Assembly: GCF_001659605.2 (NCBI RefSeq)
Contig: NC_035164.2
Location: forward strand, 17,262,900 to 17,326,899
Length of the DNA stretch: 64,000 bases
From: Manihot esculenta
Taxonomy: Eukaryota > Streptophyta > Magnoliopsida > Malpighiales > Euphorbiaceae
Direction of reading: 5' to 3'
Part shown: positions 1 to 12,746 of the stretch, piece after piece
Numbering within the stretch: position 1 is the first letter of the stretch
Layout: every line of letters begins with the position of its first letter
The notes under the pieces: model-generated
Seen by the model: the letters and a program-made list of their open reading frames with translations, nothing else
Told to the model about the DNA's origin: nothing
The model's database searches: none
Translations under genes and position numbers: made by a program

Positions 1-1420
1 TTACGGTCTTGTCTTTTCATAAAACTACTACAAGACTCAAATATTTTAGCGCTTGATGAAGAGCGGAGGAAATGAGTCGTTATCCAGATGAAAGCAAGGA
101 ACAAATATAAAAAGATATGATTGCACGACTTATCCTTAGTAGGGGTCCATTATCCTTCTTAATCCATAATCCAATGCTCTAAATTCAGAATAGTGGATAT
201 GAGAAGAGGAAAGTATTAGGCACCCTTCTCACCAGAACTTTACTTGAAAACCAATACCAACACTATATATTAATTCTTATATCTTATCTTTAAGTATTTA
301 TTGGCGAATCAGTTTTATACAATACACAATCTAATTATTACACACGTATGGATCGTATAATGCACCCGTTTCATACTCTTCCATTAACCTTAGCATGTAA
401 ATTTTCTACTTTACTTCAGGTGGAGGAGTCACCAAGTCGCCTAATTAATCATGTTATCTGCTCATTTCATGTCATTAAGCATTTTGCACAAAACAAGGAA
501 ACTTAATCGTGCAAGGTTTCTAAGTTCATTTTAGTACAAAGTAGGAAAAATGTCTCACTAGATTTTTAAACATGCATCTTTAAAGTCCAATTTATGGTCA
601 TTTTAATCTAAGGTCATTACTGCTTAATCATTTTTATACCAAAGTATAAAAGTAAATCACCTAATTTGCTAATTTAATTACATTCATATTAGGTGAAGTG
701 CATAAAAGCATACAAAGAAAGAAAAGGAGAAAGAAATAAACTAAAACTAATGAAGTTCTAAAATAAAAAAAGAGGAAGAAGAAAATAATTAATTTACAAA
801 TTCAAACATAAATAAAAATAATTAATTAAAAATTAACTAACTAAACCTAAACTTGTACAAGGCATTAGGCCATTACTCTTTACAAAGGGCTTTTAAAATA
901 TTCCAATAGGTCTCTATGCCCAAATGAGCTTCCACCATAGGTTCCGTAGGTCCGTCAAATAAAGGAAATACACATCAAAGATTGAGCATCAATTTGGCCA
1001 ATTGGAAAAAATTAGAGAAATTGGCCTTCTTTTCTTTCTTTAGCCTTATTTACCAATTTCAACTTACCATAATGGAAAAAATAAGAATAAAAAAGAAACA
1101 AACTAAAAAAGGCAATACATAAAATGGAAAATAAATTCAAACAAGAAAAGAAAATATTCAAATAAGGAAAGAAATTAATTCTAAGATGGAAAGAAATATT
1201 TTAATTAAGGAAAGAAACTAATTCTATATGGAAAGAAATAACTTAATTGAGAAAAAAAAATTAATTCTAATATGAAAATAAATAAATAAAATAAGGCAAG
1301 TAAATAAATTATATATGGCAAATAATATTTTAATTAAGGAATGAAATATTAATATGAATCATAAGAAATATATCCAAACAAGAATTAAAAATAATGTAAT
1401 CAAAGGAAATAATTCAAATT
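1..1420. other. AT-rich flank without recognisable gene
   Basis: This stretch is AT-rich with purine-rich runs (about 700-1400), and no reading frame of useful length resembles a known protein. It lies outside the left subterminal repeats of the CACTA element, so it is probably host DNA or an older decayed repeat. The exact CACTA left terminus could not be fixed. Confidence 0.5.
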
Positions 1421-1439
1421 TGACTAAAAAATTTAAATT

Positions 1440-2150
1440 TACAGACGGATAAATCCATTTGTAAACTATGAAATTCCATTTGTAATAAGTATTACAAACG
1501 TACTAAAATCCATTTGTGTAAACCTCATATGCAAATTTTTTTTAAACAGAGAACAAGCCGTTTACATTTCAAATGAATTTACAAATGAAATGTCTATTCG
1601 TGATACAAACGGATTTGATATCCGTTTGTATTTTTCGTTTGTATAGTCTCTCTTATTTACAAATGAAATTTTATGTACAAACGGATAATCTATTTCTAAA
1701 TTTGTTTGTAATACAAACAGCTCATCTGCTTGTAATATAAACAGTTAATCTGTTTATAAATCTATTTGTGATACAAACAGATTTGGTATCAATTTGTATT
1801 TTTTATTTGCATGTTCTTCCTTATTTACAAACGAAATTTCATGACCAGACGGACAATAGATTTTGTAAATCATTTTGTGATTGAAATGGCTAGTCTATTT
1901 ATAATCTGTTTGTATTACAAACGGTTAAATCGTTTATAATTCCATTTGTGATATAAACAATTAATCCATTTACAAAATCTATTTGTGAATCAAACGGATA
2001 ATTTGTTTGTAAATTTATTAATGATATAAACAATTAATTTTGATTGTAATTACGTTTACAATTCAAATGGTTTGTTCGTTTGTAAATGTAAAAGAATATT
2101 TGTTGACAAATCACATATGACTTAATCCGTTTGTATATACAACAAAATGT
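1440..2150. repeat. Left subterminal repeat array of the CACTA element
   Basis: Direct and inverted copies of a short motif close to ACAAACGGATT and its complement ATCCGTTTGTA recur every 20-60 bases, in both orientations and with drift. One good palindrome sits near 1607-1630, where the motif and its complement are separated by five bases. In the En/Spm superfamily such subterminal repeats bind the transposon-encoded DNA-binding protein. The same motif fills the other end of the element at 51.5-52.66 kb. Confidence 0.8.
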
Positions 2151-2479
2151 TTATTTGGAAATTTAATTATAATTTTATAAACAAAATTTCAGTTTGCATT
2201 GTTGCTTGTAATTTTCATCTTATTGATCCATTTTCATTGTATTGATCTAAAATAGTAATAAATATAACAAAACCAGCCTATTAAATGAACAATATAACAT
2301 TCTCAACAATAATGTCCAATGCATTCAATTACTATAAACCAAAAATGACAATTTAATAGTTAAAATTGAACATAAATAATCCAACTATAAAATAAAATAT
2401 GTAACTAAAAGTATATTTCGATAGTAAAAATCAAACTAAATAGTAATCCAAAATATATAGAACAAGATAACCTATAAGT

Positions 2480-3800
2480 AATCAATAAAGATCCTCGATA
2501 TCCTTGTCGGATCCATCTTCATCTGAGGCATACTAGGAAGGACCCAATGAAGTAACTACTACACTGTGTAGAGGCCGTGAAGTATCTGTTGCACGAAGAC
2601 TTGACTGATCTTGATGCGATGCACCCTATTGAGAAAGAAGGTTTACAACGAGGTCCTTCAGTTGCTTCACTTCTGTTTGTAAGGTATACTTTTCAGTCTC
2701 AATGAGTTCAATATAATGCCTCAAGTTTTCATAATTATTCTGAGTTTGCTCTTTCTGTGGTGCTAAGGAGTAAGATCCAGACATGGATAATCCTAAATGG
2801 AAATATGCAGATGCTTATGAGCCTAATCTATATACTCGCTTCTTCTAATACCCACCAACTGCCTCATAATACAAATGAGTCTCATCCACGTGAGTTTGCT
2901 CATTTGATCCTTTTACTTGCTGTGATGCATTTTTCTTTAGCTGCAAGAAGCGCTCCTACTCGTATAATATATAGTAAGACCTCTATAGTAATATTTGAAA
3001 TTATAAATATAATAGTAAAAAGTCGAATATTCATTAAATATAATAAGTACATTAATATATTGAACACATTGTATTAAATTGCTTACATGGATAGCTTTAG
3101 ATCGTGCATCTATGAATTTATCTGTGCCCTTCTTCTTATGTTTCGCCTCAAACAACTCATGTGGCATTGGTTTCCATCCAAGCCTCTCGCGCTAAATAAA
3201 TGCAAATAATTTAAAATCAATAGATACATTCATTTGAAATGAAGATAGGTTCATATTAGTTTTTTACCATCCTCTACATATGAGTAAACTGTGAAACAGA
3301 TCCACAATAATGCCTAGATACTCTACTATCTGATCCACCAGTCTTTCAATTTTGTAGTGTCTTTTCACATTTTGCTATGTATTCATTAGTGCTCCAAGCC
3401 TCTTTCCATTTCTAAAGAATATTTTCTGCCACTGAAACATTCTTCATCTTTCCCTTTCTAACTTCACACATAAGCCATCTATAATGCTTAACAACCTTCT
3501 TTTTCTATGTTATCTTAATTAATCTTTCCATTGCTTCATCCTGTAAGAAATATTTATGCATAACATGAAAAATACAACATATTACAAAAAACTCACATTA
3601 TTTTAACAAACTCACATTATTTTAAAAATTTAATAGACATGAAAATATTTATTATACCTTGAACTCCTACCAATAGAATTCTTTAATCTCATTAGTAATT
3701 GTCTTCCAACAATAACCTTCTACAACAAGGTGTTCCTTGAAAGTCAATGTTATTCATCGCGGACAAGTTTCTGATGGATGCTACCTGTTAAATGCACAAT
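2480..3800 (-). pseudogene. Second CACTA-encoded protein relic (plant Transposase_24 / Ptta-En/Spm type)
   Basis: Reading the minus strand with stops and probable introns gives recognisable blocks in the order of the plant Transposase_24 family. Near 3660-3740 is a stretch with TFKEHLVVEGYCW and KEFYW. Near 3330-3520 comes a block with HYRWLMCEV, then WKEAWST, then a histidine-rich RHYCGSVSQF-like block. At 3100-3170 is MPHELFEAKHKKKG. The C-terminal part (about 2640-2780) is charged and probably coiled coil. A probable splice acceptor ends at the bases just left of 3787. Several in-frame stops show that it is decayed. In other CACTA elements this protein lies downstream of TNP2, as here. The family assignment is from remembered motif order, not a search. 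Confidence 0.6.
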
Positions 3801-3959
3801 ATAACATTCTCAACAAAATCCGATACATAATATAATTGTTAGTATTAAATTAAGATTTTTTTTTTTATAAAAATGAGCAAATATATCATACTTACAAACA
3901 ATTATGAACTAAAATCCGCTATCTAAAGGATGACACCTTAGAAATGACATTAACAGATG

Positions 3960-4260
3960 ACATAGATGACAACAAAGGACTACATGTTGTAGTTAAAGAT
4001 GGAGTGGATGATGCATATGTATGTGGTGGAGCAAATGCACAACCAGGTGATTGAGTGAATGCATTGCTAGGTGGAGAAGTAGCTTGTGATGGAGCAAATA
4101 CAGTGCCAGGTGTAGGAGGAACCTATAAAGACTGTGGTAAAGGAGCACGTACTTGAGATGATATAGAACTTGATGTTGTAGATGCAAAATGTGTCCTCAA
4201 TAGTACCGCCATAGGTAAAGTAAGTGTAGCAGGTAGTAAAATTCATATCTGTGTATCTAC
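3960..4260 (-). other. Pro/Ser/Thr-rich imperfect repeat, probable linker of the second transposase gene
   Basis: The plus strand shows imperfect repeats around GGTGGAGCAAATGC. The minus-strand frame gives a Pro/Ser/Thr-rich segment containing VFAPSQATSPPSNAF with one stop. Low-complexity linkers of this kind occur N-terminal to the Transposase_24 domain. The stretch sits between the TNP2 relic and that domain, so it may be the start of the second gene. It could equally be non-coding repeat. Confidence 0.4.
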
Positions 4261-4449
4261 AAAGAGTGGGGAAGCCTGTGACTCAGTTGAAGTTTGTGGT
4301 TTTAAATGAATTGCATGTGATTTTGAAGGGACATCATTTAGGCCAACTAAGTCAGTGTGGCGTGTATGAGGGGCAGTGCGCGCATCGGAGGGAATGATTC
4401 GGTCTCTCTGCATATCCTCCTCAGTTTCTCCATTGTATAACATGTTGTA

Positions 4450-7340
4450 CTCTAACCAGATAACATGGCATATGCCGGGTAGTGACTTATAGTTCACATA
4501 ATAGCTGCACACAAATTAAAATTATTTTTTCTATGTGCATCATATGTCTCAATCCCAATATCCCATAGATATTTTAATTCTTCAATAAAAGGCTACAAAT
4601 AGAAATCTAACTTGTCTTTTAGATTTCTAGGGCCAGGAATTATGATTGTCAAGAACATGTACTCATTCTTCATGCACATATCAGGACGAAAGTTGTATGG
4701 AGTTAAAATAATAGGCCATGAAGAGAATTGTTGACCAAATTGATGGAATGGTTGGAAACCATCGGTGCACAAACTAAGTCTGATATTCCTTGGTTTTGCT
4801 GAGAAAGAAAGATAAGTAGAGTTGAAGTTCTTCCAAGCAGAAGAGTCAAAACAATGACGCATCACACCGTCTTCAAAAACATGGCATATCATTATGCCAT
4901 GTCATATACTTTGCTATGGCATTTGATGCATACAACCTATGAAACCTCTTAGTTAGGGGGAAGTAATACATCTTTTTGTATGAGATATTTATTTTTTAAT
5001 TTTCCTGTGTATGTGATTGTCTGTTATATCTTGGATGCTGACAAACCTTGTATGCAGTTAAGTCGCTATCAGCGTTCCAATAAAGCGTACACCCTGATCA
5101 ATCCAAATTTAGACCATTTTATCATGATGTTATTGATGTTAATTTACAATTTTTCTGCCGAATTTTGTGATTTTGATCTTATTTTGCAAAAAATGGTGTA
5201 AAAAGACAATTTGATAAAACTGTCCCTAAAACTGCCTAAAATGGAGTAAAGGAGAGCAAGCATGCCAAGTGCAACTTGAAATGAGCCAAATAAGGAAAGT
5301 AATTTGAATTTCAAATTTCAAATCCTCAAGAGTATTCAAAATTCAAAATCAAGATTCAACTCATTAAGGAAAGTGCTAAATAAGGAAAGTGGCAAATAAG
5401 GAAAGTGCATTCAGTAGAGCAGTTTGAAATTCAAATATTCAAGAATCCTTTCCCTTATTGAAAAAGCCAAATCTTTAGAAGATGCACATTCAAATTTGAA
5501 ATTCAAATTCAGCTTGTCAAAGAAGGCAAAGAAGACACACATGCCACCTCAAGTCTTGCACATTTAAAATTTAAAATTCAAAGAGAGACTCCACCTCATT
5601 AATGTGCATGGGCGGCATGGGCAGCATCTTGGGTAACAAGGACATCAACTTGGCCAGCAAGTAAGACCTAGGGCAGCATCTAATCTCTATATAAACATCT
5701 CCTAAGGCTGCTGCACACTCTTTCTCCCCATTCTCTCCAAGGTTCGGCCGGCGCTCTCCTCTCCATTCTCCAAGGGCTTCAGCCACTTCTTCCTCTTCTT
5801 CTCATCTTCTTTTCTTTATTTTTTGATTTTGGTTCAGCCATGAGTGGCTGAAACCTTTTATTCTAGTTGAAGATTAAGTGAAACTTTGGTTGTTTTATGG
5901 ATTGTGAGATCTGAACATACATTATTATCTTTGGTTTATTCAATATTTGTGTAATTTCATGCTTGATTCCATTATTGCTTTATTATTTTGATCAATGTGG
6001 CCACTTGATTCTTGATTGCAAGGTAATATATTGTTAGTTTGAATAATTTTGAGTCCATAATTGCTTGGATTGTTCAAACAAAAGAGCAATTGGTGTAAAA
6101 ACTAAGGAAGTTGCATAATCTAGCAATATCACCATGCGTTTGGGTAGTTAGAATTATGTTTCTCTATTTCTTAATACAATTAACAGTTGTTTTGATGCCT
6201 AAGGCCCAAGAACGTTCTTTGGCAACTTGTTGATTAGTAATTAATGAGAGGACGTTCCCTAATTGGTTTAGGCTTAAGGAGAGATGTGGTGATGAGAAGC
6301 GTCTTCCATCTCCACAACTAATTTATTGAATCAAACAAAGGAACCTAAATTTCAATAATCAATCCCAACAACTGAAGTGGATCCAATTCTTCAACTAGAT
6401 CTTTCTCATTATTGAAATTTCTTTATTTTTTTTATTCGCTTTCTTTTATTGCTTTCAGCATTAGATCAATTCAATCAATCTGAAAACCCCCATTTTTACT
6501 TTTATTGCACTTTATTTTTATCTTGCTTTCAGTTGTTTTGCTTTCAGTTTACTTTCAGTGTGTTCTCTTGATCTTGATAAGGAAGATAGGTAAGTTCTCA
6601 ATTCCCTGTGGATTTGATCCTTTCACTACTATCTACAGTTGTAAAATTGTTGATAACTGAAAAGGTTATTTTTAACCGGCTTCGACAACCGACTGTCACA
6701 CCCATTCACACAACAATGAATCTTCTCAACTGGGAGACCCAAACCCTGAGTTAACTTCTTTGTGCTATAGAAATTAGGAGTCGTCACATTATCTGCTGGA
6801 AGCATCTCATTCACTAATTGACATATATAATCAAAACACCTTTCTGACAAGTGATGTTTAGCTTTAATGTTAAGCATTCGAGCAACTGCAGATAACTGAG
6901 AGTGATTTTGACATCCCAGCCATAACTCTTGATTTGTTGCATTTAACATATCAAATAACATCTTCGCTATTATATTTGGTGATTCATTTCCATCTGATAA
7001 TTAAAGTTCGGTCTTGCCGCATATATAACCATTTATGTAAAGGGTTGTAAAGAAGTTTGATGCTTATCTTCAGTATGCAAAACATTAATGTTCTGATCCG
7101 TTATTGGGTCAATATTGTACTATTGTTCCTCACTATGCAGGTACCATTCTTGATAGTTAGTTACAAATCCAAACTTCAATAGGTGACACTTAACGGTACT
7201 CTCCTCCTGAAAAAAATGATTTTGACACCTACGGACACCAAATGAGTTCTCCATTCATGCATTCTGTTTGTTTTTTTTTGCTTCATTCACAAACTCATTT
7301 ACACCATATTAGAATTTAGGATTAAGTAATCCATTCTTTA
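4450..7340 (-). pseudogene. TNP2-type CACTA transposase relic, split by solo LTR S1
   Basis: This is the catalytic transposase of the CACTA element. From the right, the minus strand first shows the N-terminal zinc-finger-like region (about 7110-7320; a GELIWCPC-like stretch, then HLLKFGF), then MLFDMLNATNQELWLGC (6910-6961) and KKLTQGLGLPVEKIH (about 6720-6770). After the S1 insertion come a CMLYW-like block with KVC (5045-5090) and the most conserved block, with RLSLCTDGFQPF, SSWPIILTPYN and EYMFLTIIIPGP (4600-4890). Homology fades near 4450 after a PAYAMLSG-like motif. The usual C-terminal half is absent. Stops and frameshifts lie on both sides. Without S1 and one TSD copy, the frames on both sides abut. 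Confidence 0.85.
5095..6698 (+). mobile_element. Solo LTR S1 (1604 bp) inserted in TNP2
   Basis: The element begins TGATCAATCC and ends CGACTGTCA, and perfect 5-bp TSDs CACCC flank it (5090-5094 and 6699-6703). It is the same family as the S2 LTR (11213-12746) and S3 (14409-16298): all share the segment around CTTTCACTACTATCTAC near the 3' end and the AATTTGAAATTCAAA-rich stretch near the 5' end. A TATA-like TATATAAA lies at about 5688-5694. No primer-binding site, polypurine tract or coding region is present, so this is a single LTR, most simply a solo LTR left by LTR-LTR recombination. The small ORFs inside (for example 5571-5786) are incidental. Confidence 0.85.
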
Positions 7341-9950
7341 ACCTTCAATATATCCAACTATGATTTGGATGCATATTGAACTACATCAAGTATATGATAG
7401 TAATTAAAAGTAAGGTGGTGAAGCTTAAGTCGTTAAATATTTTCAAATTGATGAAGTGAAGCACTTATGTTCATATGAAATATGAGAGGATTGAAGTAAG
7501 AAGTAAAATATGTTACTGTAAGCAATGAAACAAACATACCTTATAAGTGTGTACTCGATTTAGAAAATTAAGCCTATGTTTAAGAACCTATAAGTACATT
7601 ACAAATAACAATTCAAAATGGTTATATGATCTAACTCACATTTTTTGCATTCCATCATATGAAATATGAAAGTGAAAAATAAATTATTAATAAGTTGGCT
7701 TACTTAATTTAATTAAATGTCTGCTACTGCTTACTAAAACTTAAGCTGACTCTATTAATTATATTTTCTTTTATATGAATAAGCTATTAAAGTAACTGTA
7801 AAAAGATTGTGTATTTCACTTTAGCAGTTGGTTGTGTCAGAATGACATACCCTGCTGAAAATGTCATCTTACAAGCACTTTATATATTTATGAATAGTAA
7901 ACTAAAAGGATATTTTATAATTAAATAATATTACTTTTTAACGGTCTTCTTGATTAGAATTCATTAATCATCAATTAAAAAAATAGAAAATAATTACTAT
8001 ATGATTGATACCTAACTAGGAAGAATACTTAATCAGCTTATTTTGCTCTTGCACAGCAACTGCAAGCTGCTGTTGCAGGCTATTTGCAAGCAACAGCAGC
8101 CATCAGTTGCTGCTAGGCAAATGCAGTTGCAGCAACAGCCTGCTGTTGCAAGGCAAATGCACCTACAGCAGTAGGTTGCTACTGTTGCAGAGAAATGCAA
8201 AAACAGTAGCACAAATGCAGAAGGCTGCTGCTGCTGGGAAATTCAGTAAGATATAAAAAATTATTAAATATGCAGCTGGGTGGACATGTTACCTTAGCAA
8301 ACTTATCTAGAGAACCAGTAACGAAGTGTAAACTATCAGAAGACTTTGTAAGAGTTGTTATTGTCTTCTTATGCCCAATTTCTCTATCTGACTCTTTCAG
8401 AAGCTTCTCCGTCTGTAAGTTTGCCAGAAGAATAAAACTTTGAAATTAAACTCAAACAAATCCTTAAGCTGCATAACTTCAAGTTTATTTTTAAGCTTAT
8501 TTCGATAAAAAGCAATACTTTTTTCAACTTTCCCTAGTTTTACAAATCAAGATTTCATAGTCTTCAACTTTATGAGCATGAGGTAATATAGACCCTAGTT
8601 CTACATGTGCTTGTTTGTTACAATAAATTTTCATTTCACTGAGCCATCTAATGGAACCTCAGAAAACTTGCAACCTAGCCAATGATAGTGCGTAAAACCT
8701 ATGTTAGTTGGACCTGAATAAGGATGTCAAAAATGATGCATATCCCTAAGTCTGACTTGTTAACTTTCTAAATAGAAAATACGGAGATATGGATCTAAGT
8801 TTAAATACGGGTCTTGAATTAAAAATATAAATTTATATAGTAATAGTTATAGTTTAAATGGATGGTCAAATAGAACAAAATAACTATTTTTTTTATCTAA
8901 GATACGTATTCTTCATCTTAGTAGAAAAGATTGCTCTTCTAACTATTGCATAAATATGTCACTCAAGTGTTCAAATGCACAAATATATATTGGATACATA
9001 TTCCATCTCATATCCTATGATGTGTCGTATTAACACGGTACGACATAGCAAAATGAAGAGTCAGAACATCAGAGCTTACAACACAAGAAAACATCAACAT
9101 ACTATTCATGTACCCGTTTTATAATTACCAACAATAGCAAGAATAACTAAGCCTTAAAACAAAACTAGTTGAGGTCAATTATATGGATCATTTTTCCATT
9201 CAGCTACTGAAACCAATTCTACATCAATATTCAAAAATTATAAATCTTTTGATGCAACTTCTATTCATGTCATTTTAGGTCCTTTCCCATTTCTCGCTCA
9301 TTCCACCACTAACCACACTTCTATACTAGGGATTAAATACTCTATGTTAAACATATGACCAAACCATATTAACATACTCTCTTATCCCTAATGTATGTAA
9401 GAAGTATTCTCTGCTAGATATATTATTCTTAACCTTATCCATTATTGTAATACCAATTCTGTAATTAACAATTCTGAACAAACTAATTATAAATCATTTG
9501 ATCTTTTTTAAGAATTCACGAAGCAATCAATTAAAAAGACATTAATCTGCAGCTATCCTACACATTTTGGCAGTTCATTTTGTACCACCCCCTACCCAGG
9601 CTATAGCACTACAAAAGTAATTATGCATATAGGAAGCCAGTTACCTCAGAATCCTATACGCGAATTACAACATCCTCTCCAGCACTTATGATAGTCATGT
9701 TCAGGGGTCCCCAAACAGCTCTGTTAATTCTTTCCTAAGGGCCCTTAGGAATGAGCACAAATTCACCAGTTTCTGAAAATGATCCCAACAAAGTTAGATG
9801 GACAAAATGCTATGTACAAAAATATACTAGTATAAACAACATAGCATCCTATTATCATTAAACAATTTTAACATCTATATCATCATAAATAATCAGCATA
9901 TTAACACATGTTTGAGCGAGTGCATGATGCCTTAGACAGCTTGGATAATA
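7341..9950. other. CACTA interior, AT-rich, no supported gene
   Basis: This stretch lies between the N-terminal end of the TNP2 relic and the insertion point of element H. On the minus strand it would be the 5' leader or an intron of the transposase gene. It is AT-rich and holds only short frames without recognisable motifs, plus the CTG/CAG-rich tract described separately. Confidence 0.5.
8040..8250. repeat. Imperfect CAG/CTG-rich (TTGCTGCTG/CAACAGCA) tract
   Basis: About 200 bases of interleaved GCAACAGCA, TGCTGTTGC and GCAAATGCA units stand out from the surrounding AT-rich DNA. Direct and inverted units are mixed, so the tract could fold on itself. A glutamine/leucine-rich reading is possible in some frames, but stops interrupt it and no gene is supported. 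Confidence 0.7.
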
Positions 9951-9955
9951 GAGAA

Positions 9956-10366
9956 TGATATAGGACTGATTAGACTCTGTCAAGAGTTTTAACCAATAAC
10001 GTTTGACTAAGATGAAATAATAAAAATGAGAGGTTAGAAGCCGAAAAGTCTTATTGAAATTCTTGAAAGATTGAAAAGTGAGTCTCAAATAGTCAAGGAA
10101 AGCCTATTTATCATAGAAAAAAATCCAAATATGAAAAATTATAAAAATATCTAAAAATATAATTAAAATGCAAAATTGACTCCCTAAAGGTGAAATTTTC
10201 GCATCAAAATTTGTGACTAGCCTTTGGCCCTCGTCGCACTTTTGAAAGTCGTGTGTCTCAAAATTTTCTTTCCGAAAAGCTATTGTGGGTCTCCATCGGA
10301 CGTCGACAGCAAAAGTAGGCCCAGTTCAAGTCTGCCATAAAGTCCAAGGTTAATTGCTCCGTATCA
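9956..10366 (-). repeat. 3' LTR of element H (411 bp)
   Basis: On the minus strand the LTR starts TGATACGGAG and ends before the TSD GAGAA. Its U3 half is repeated at 50125-50377. A purine-rich tract immediately outside it (complement of 10367-10379, AAGTGGAGGGGAA) is the polypurine tract that fixes the LTR start. A TATA-like TATGATAAATAGG on the minus strand near 10100 and an AATAAG further on are consistent with U3/R signals. Confidence 0.8.
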
Positions 10367-10379
10367 TTCCCCTCCACTT

Positions 10380-11207
10380 GTAAAGAACCGACCTCGAGTT
10401 GTCATCAGCAGGGTAGTACTGAAATAGATCCGCCACGTTAAACGTCTTGAAAATTTTCATCTCATTTGGAAGGTCAAGAATATATGCATTTTCATTAATC
10501 TTCTGAATGATCCGGAATGGACCAATCTTCTTGGGGTCAAGCTTTTTCTGCACTCCACCATGTTCCTTGCGTAAATACACCATAACTTGGTCACCGACAT
10601 TGAAGGACTTAAAATGCCTATGTTTATCAACTGTAACTTTATACTTGTCATTGGCTTCTATAAGGCATTGTTGTACCTATTTGAAAACATCCACATATTG
10701 CTTTGCCAAGTTGTTTACTGCAATACTATTATGAGAACCTGTAGAAAGGGCAATAAGGTCAACTATATGCGCTGGGATTTTTCTGTATACAACTGCAAAT
10801 GGTGACATCTTTGTGGAGTTGTGGACAACACTGTTGTAAGCAAATTCTGCTTGGGCAAGAGCAAGATCCTAATCAATGTTTTTATTACTGCAGATGTAGC
10901 GCAGATGATTGCCAAGAGTGCTGCTCACCACTTCAGTTTGTCCATCAGTTTAGGGATAGGCAGCACTGCTGTATTGAAGTTCAGTTCCAAAACGTTTTCA
11001 TAAAGTCACCCAAAAGTGAGCTAGAAACTTCACATCTCTGTCAGAAGTAATGGTCTTAGGAATGCCATGTAAGCGAACAACCTCCTGGAAAAATAGTTTT
11101 GCAACATGAGAAGCATCATTAGTTCTCTTGCAAGGAAGGAAATACGCCATTTTGGAGAACCTGTCAACAACAACAAAAATGGAATCAGATCCACTTTAAG
11201 TACGTGG
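10380..11207 (-). pseudogene. Element H integrase end and pol C-terminus (degenerate)
   Basis: Minus-strand translation gives the second half of a gypsy integrase core near 11000-11207, with a [16 protein letters not shown] stretch and an RLHGIP-like stretch. Further left comes a typical post-integrase segment (10400-10583) containing KKIGPFRIIQKINENAY and FNVADL. The reading frame is broken by stops and shifts throughout. The insertion S2 directly follows at 11213. The protein would have inserted element cDNA into the genome, but it is dead here. Confidence 0.75.
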
Positions 11208-11212
11208 AAGAC

Positions 11213-12746
11213 TAACTGTCGGTTGTCGAAACCGGTCAAAAATAACCTTTTCAGTTATCAACAATATTACTACTGTAGATAGTGGTGAAAGGATCGAATC
11301 CATAGGGAACTAAAAACTTACCTATCTTCCTTGTCAAGACCAAGAGAATTAACTGAAAGCAAAGAAATTGAAAGCAAAATAAAAATAAAGTGCAATAAAA
11401 GTAAAAAGGGGGGGTTTTGAGATTGATTGAATTGATCTAATACTGAAAGCAATAAAATAAAGAGATTTCAATAATGAGAAAGATCTAGTTAAAGAATTGG
11501 ATCCACTTCAGTTGTTGGGATTGATCATTGACACTTAGTTTCCCTTGATAGATTCAATAGATTAGTTATGGAGATAGAAGACGCTTCTCACCACCATGTC
11601 TCTCCTTAATCATAAACCAATTAGGGAACGTCCTCTAATTAATCACTAATCAACAAGTTGCTAAGGAACGTCCTTGGGCCTTAGGCATCAAAATAACTGT
11701 CAATTGCATTAAGAAATAGAGAGATCTAATCCTAGCTACCCAAACGCATGGTGATATTGCTAGATTATGCAACTTCCTTAGTTTTTACACCAAGTGTTCT
11801 TATGTTTGAACAATCCAAGCAATTACAGACTCAAAATTATTCAAACTAACAATATATTACCTTGCAATCAAGAATCAAGTGGCCACATTGATCATAATAA
11901 CAAAGCAATAATGGAATCAAGCATGAAATTGCACAACTATTGAATAACTAAAAGATAAACAACTTATGTTCAGATCTCCCAATCCATAAAACAACCAAAG
12001 TATTACCTAATCTTCAACTAGAATAAAAGGTTTCCGCCATTCATGGCTGAAACAAAACAAGAAAATAAAGAAAGGAAGAAGAAGAGATGGTGCCACTTGC
12101 AATCCCGTATGTGTGTCCAAGAGAGAGTAGAAAAAGCATGGGGATGCTCCTTATGTGTCTTTTTATAGTTAAAAGTGTTGCCCTAGGTCCTTACTTGCTG
12201 CCCAAATTGAATTCTTGGCTGCCCAAGTGCTGCCCATACCGCCCATATCTTGCATTGATGAGGTGGAGTCTCTCTTTTGAATTTTGAATTTTGAATGTGC
12301 AAGACTTGAGGTCGCATGTGTAACTTCTTTGGCTTCTTTGACAAGCTGAATTTGAATTTCAAATTTGAATGTGCATCTTCTAGAGATTTGACTTATTCAA
12401 TAAGAAAAGAGTTCTTGAAGATCTTGAATTTCAAACTGCTCTGTTGACTGTACTTTCCTTATTTAGCACTTTCCCTAATGAGCTAAATCTTGATTTTGAA
12501 TTTTGAATTCTCTTAAAGATTTGAAATTTGAATTTCAAATTACTTTCCTTATTTGGCTCCTTTCAGTTGCACTTGGCATGCTCGCTCTCCTTTGCTCCAT
12601 TTTAAGCAGTTTTAGGGGCATTTTCATCAAATTGTCTCTTTACACCATTTTCTGCAGAATAAGATTAAAATCACAAAATTAGGCAGAGAAAGTGTAAATT
12701 AACATCAATAACATCATGATAATATGGTCTAAATTATGCTCTATCA
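11213..12746 (-). repeat. 3' LTR of S2
   Basis: It aligns over its length with S1 in reverse orientation, including the AACCGGTTTCGACAACCG-like end (11220-11245 on the complement), the ATCCACTTCAGTTGTTGGGA block (about 11500) and the AATTTGAAATTCAAA-rich 5' part (12280-12560). It begins right after the polypurine tract, confirming its role as the 3' LTR. Confidence 0.85.

Noticed and set aside
27..42. Possible CACTA left terminus (ACTACTACAAGACTC near position 30)
   Set aside because: It is 1.4 kb away from the subterminal array, with no repeats in between, so it is more likely chance.
9858..10088. 76-aa minus-strand ORF at the left end of H
   Set aside because: It spans the H LTR end, the target duplication and CACTA DNA, so it cannot be an original gene.
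10799..11050. Cys-rich ORF on the plus strand, possible small secreted peptide
   Set aside because: It is the antisense of the element H integrase relic and has no signal peptide.
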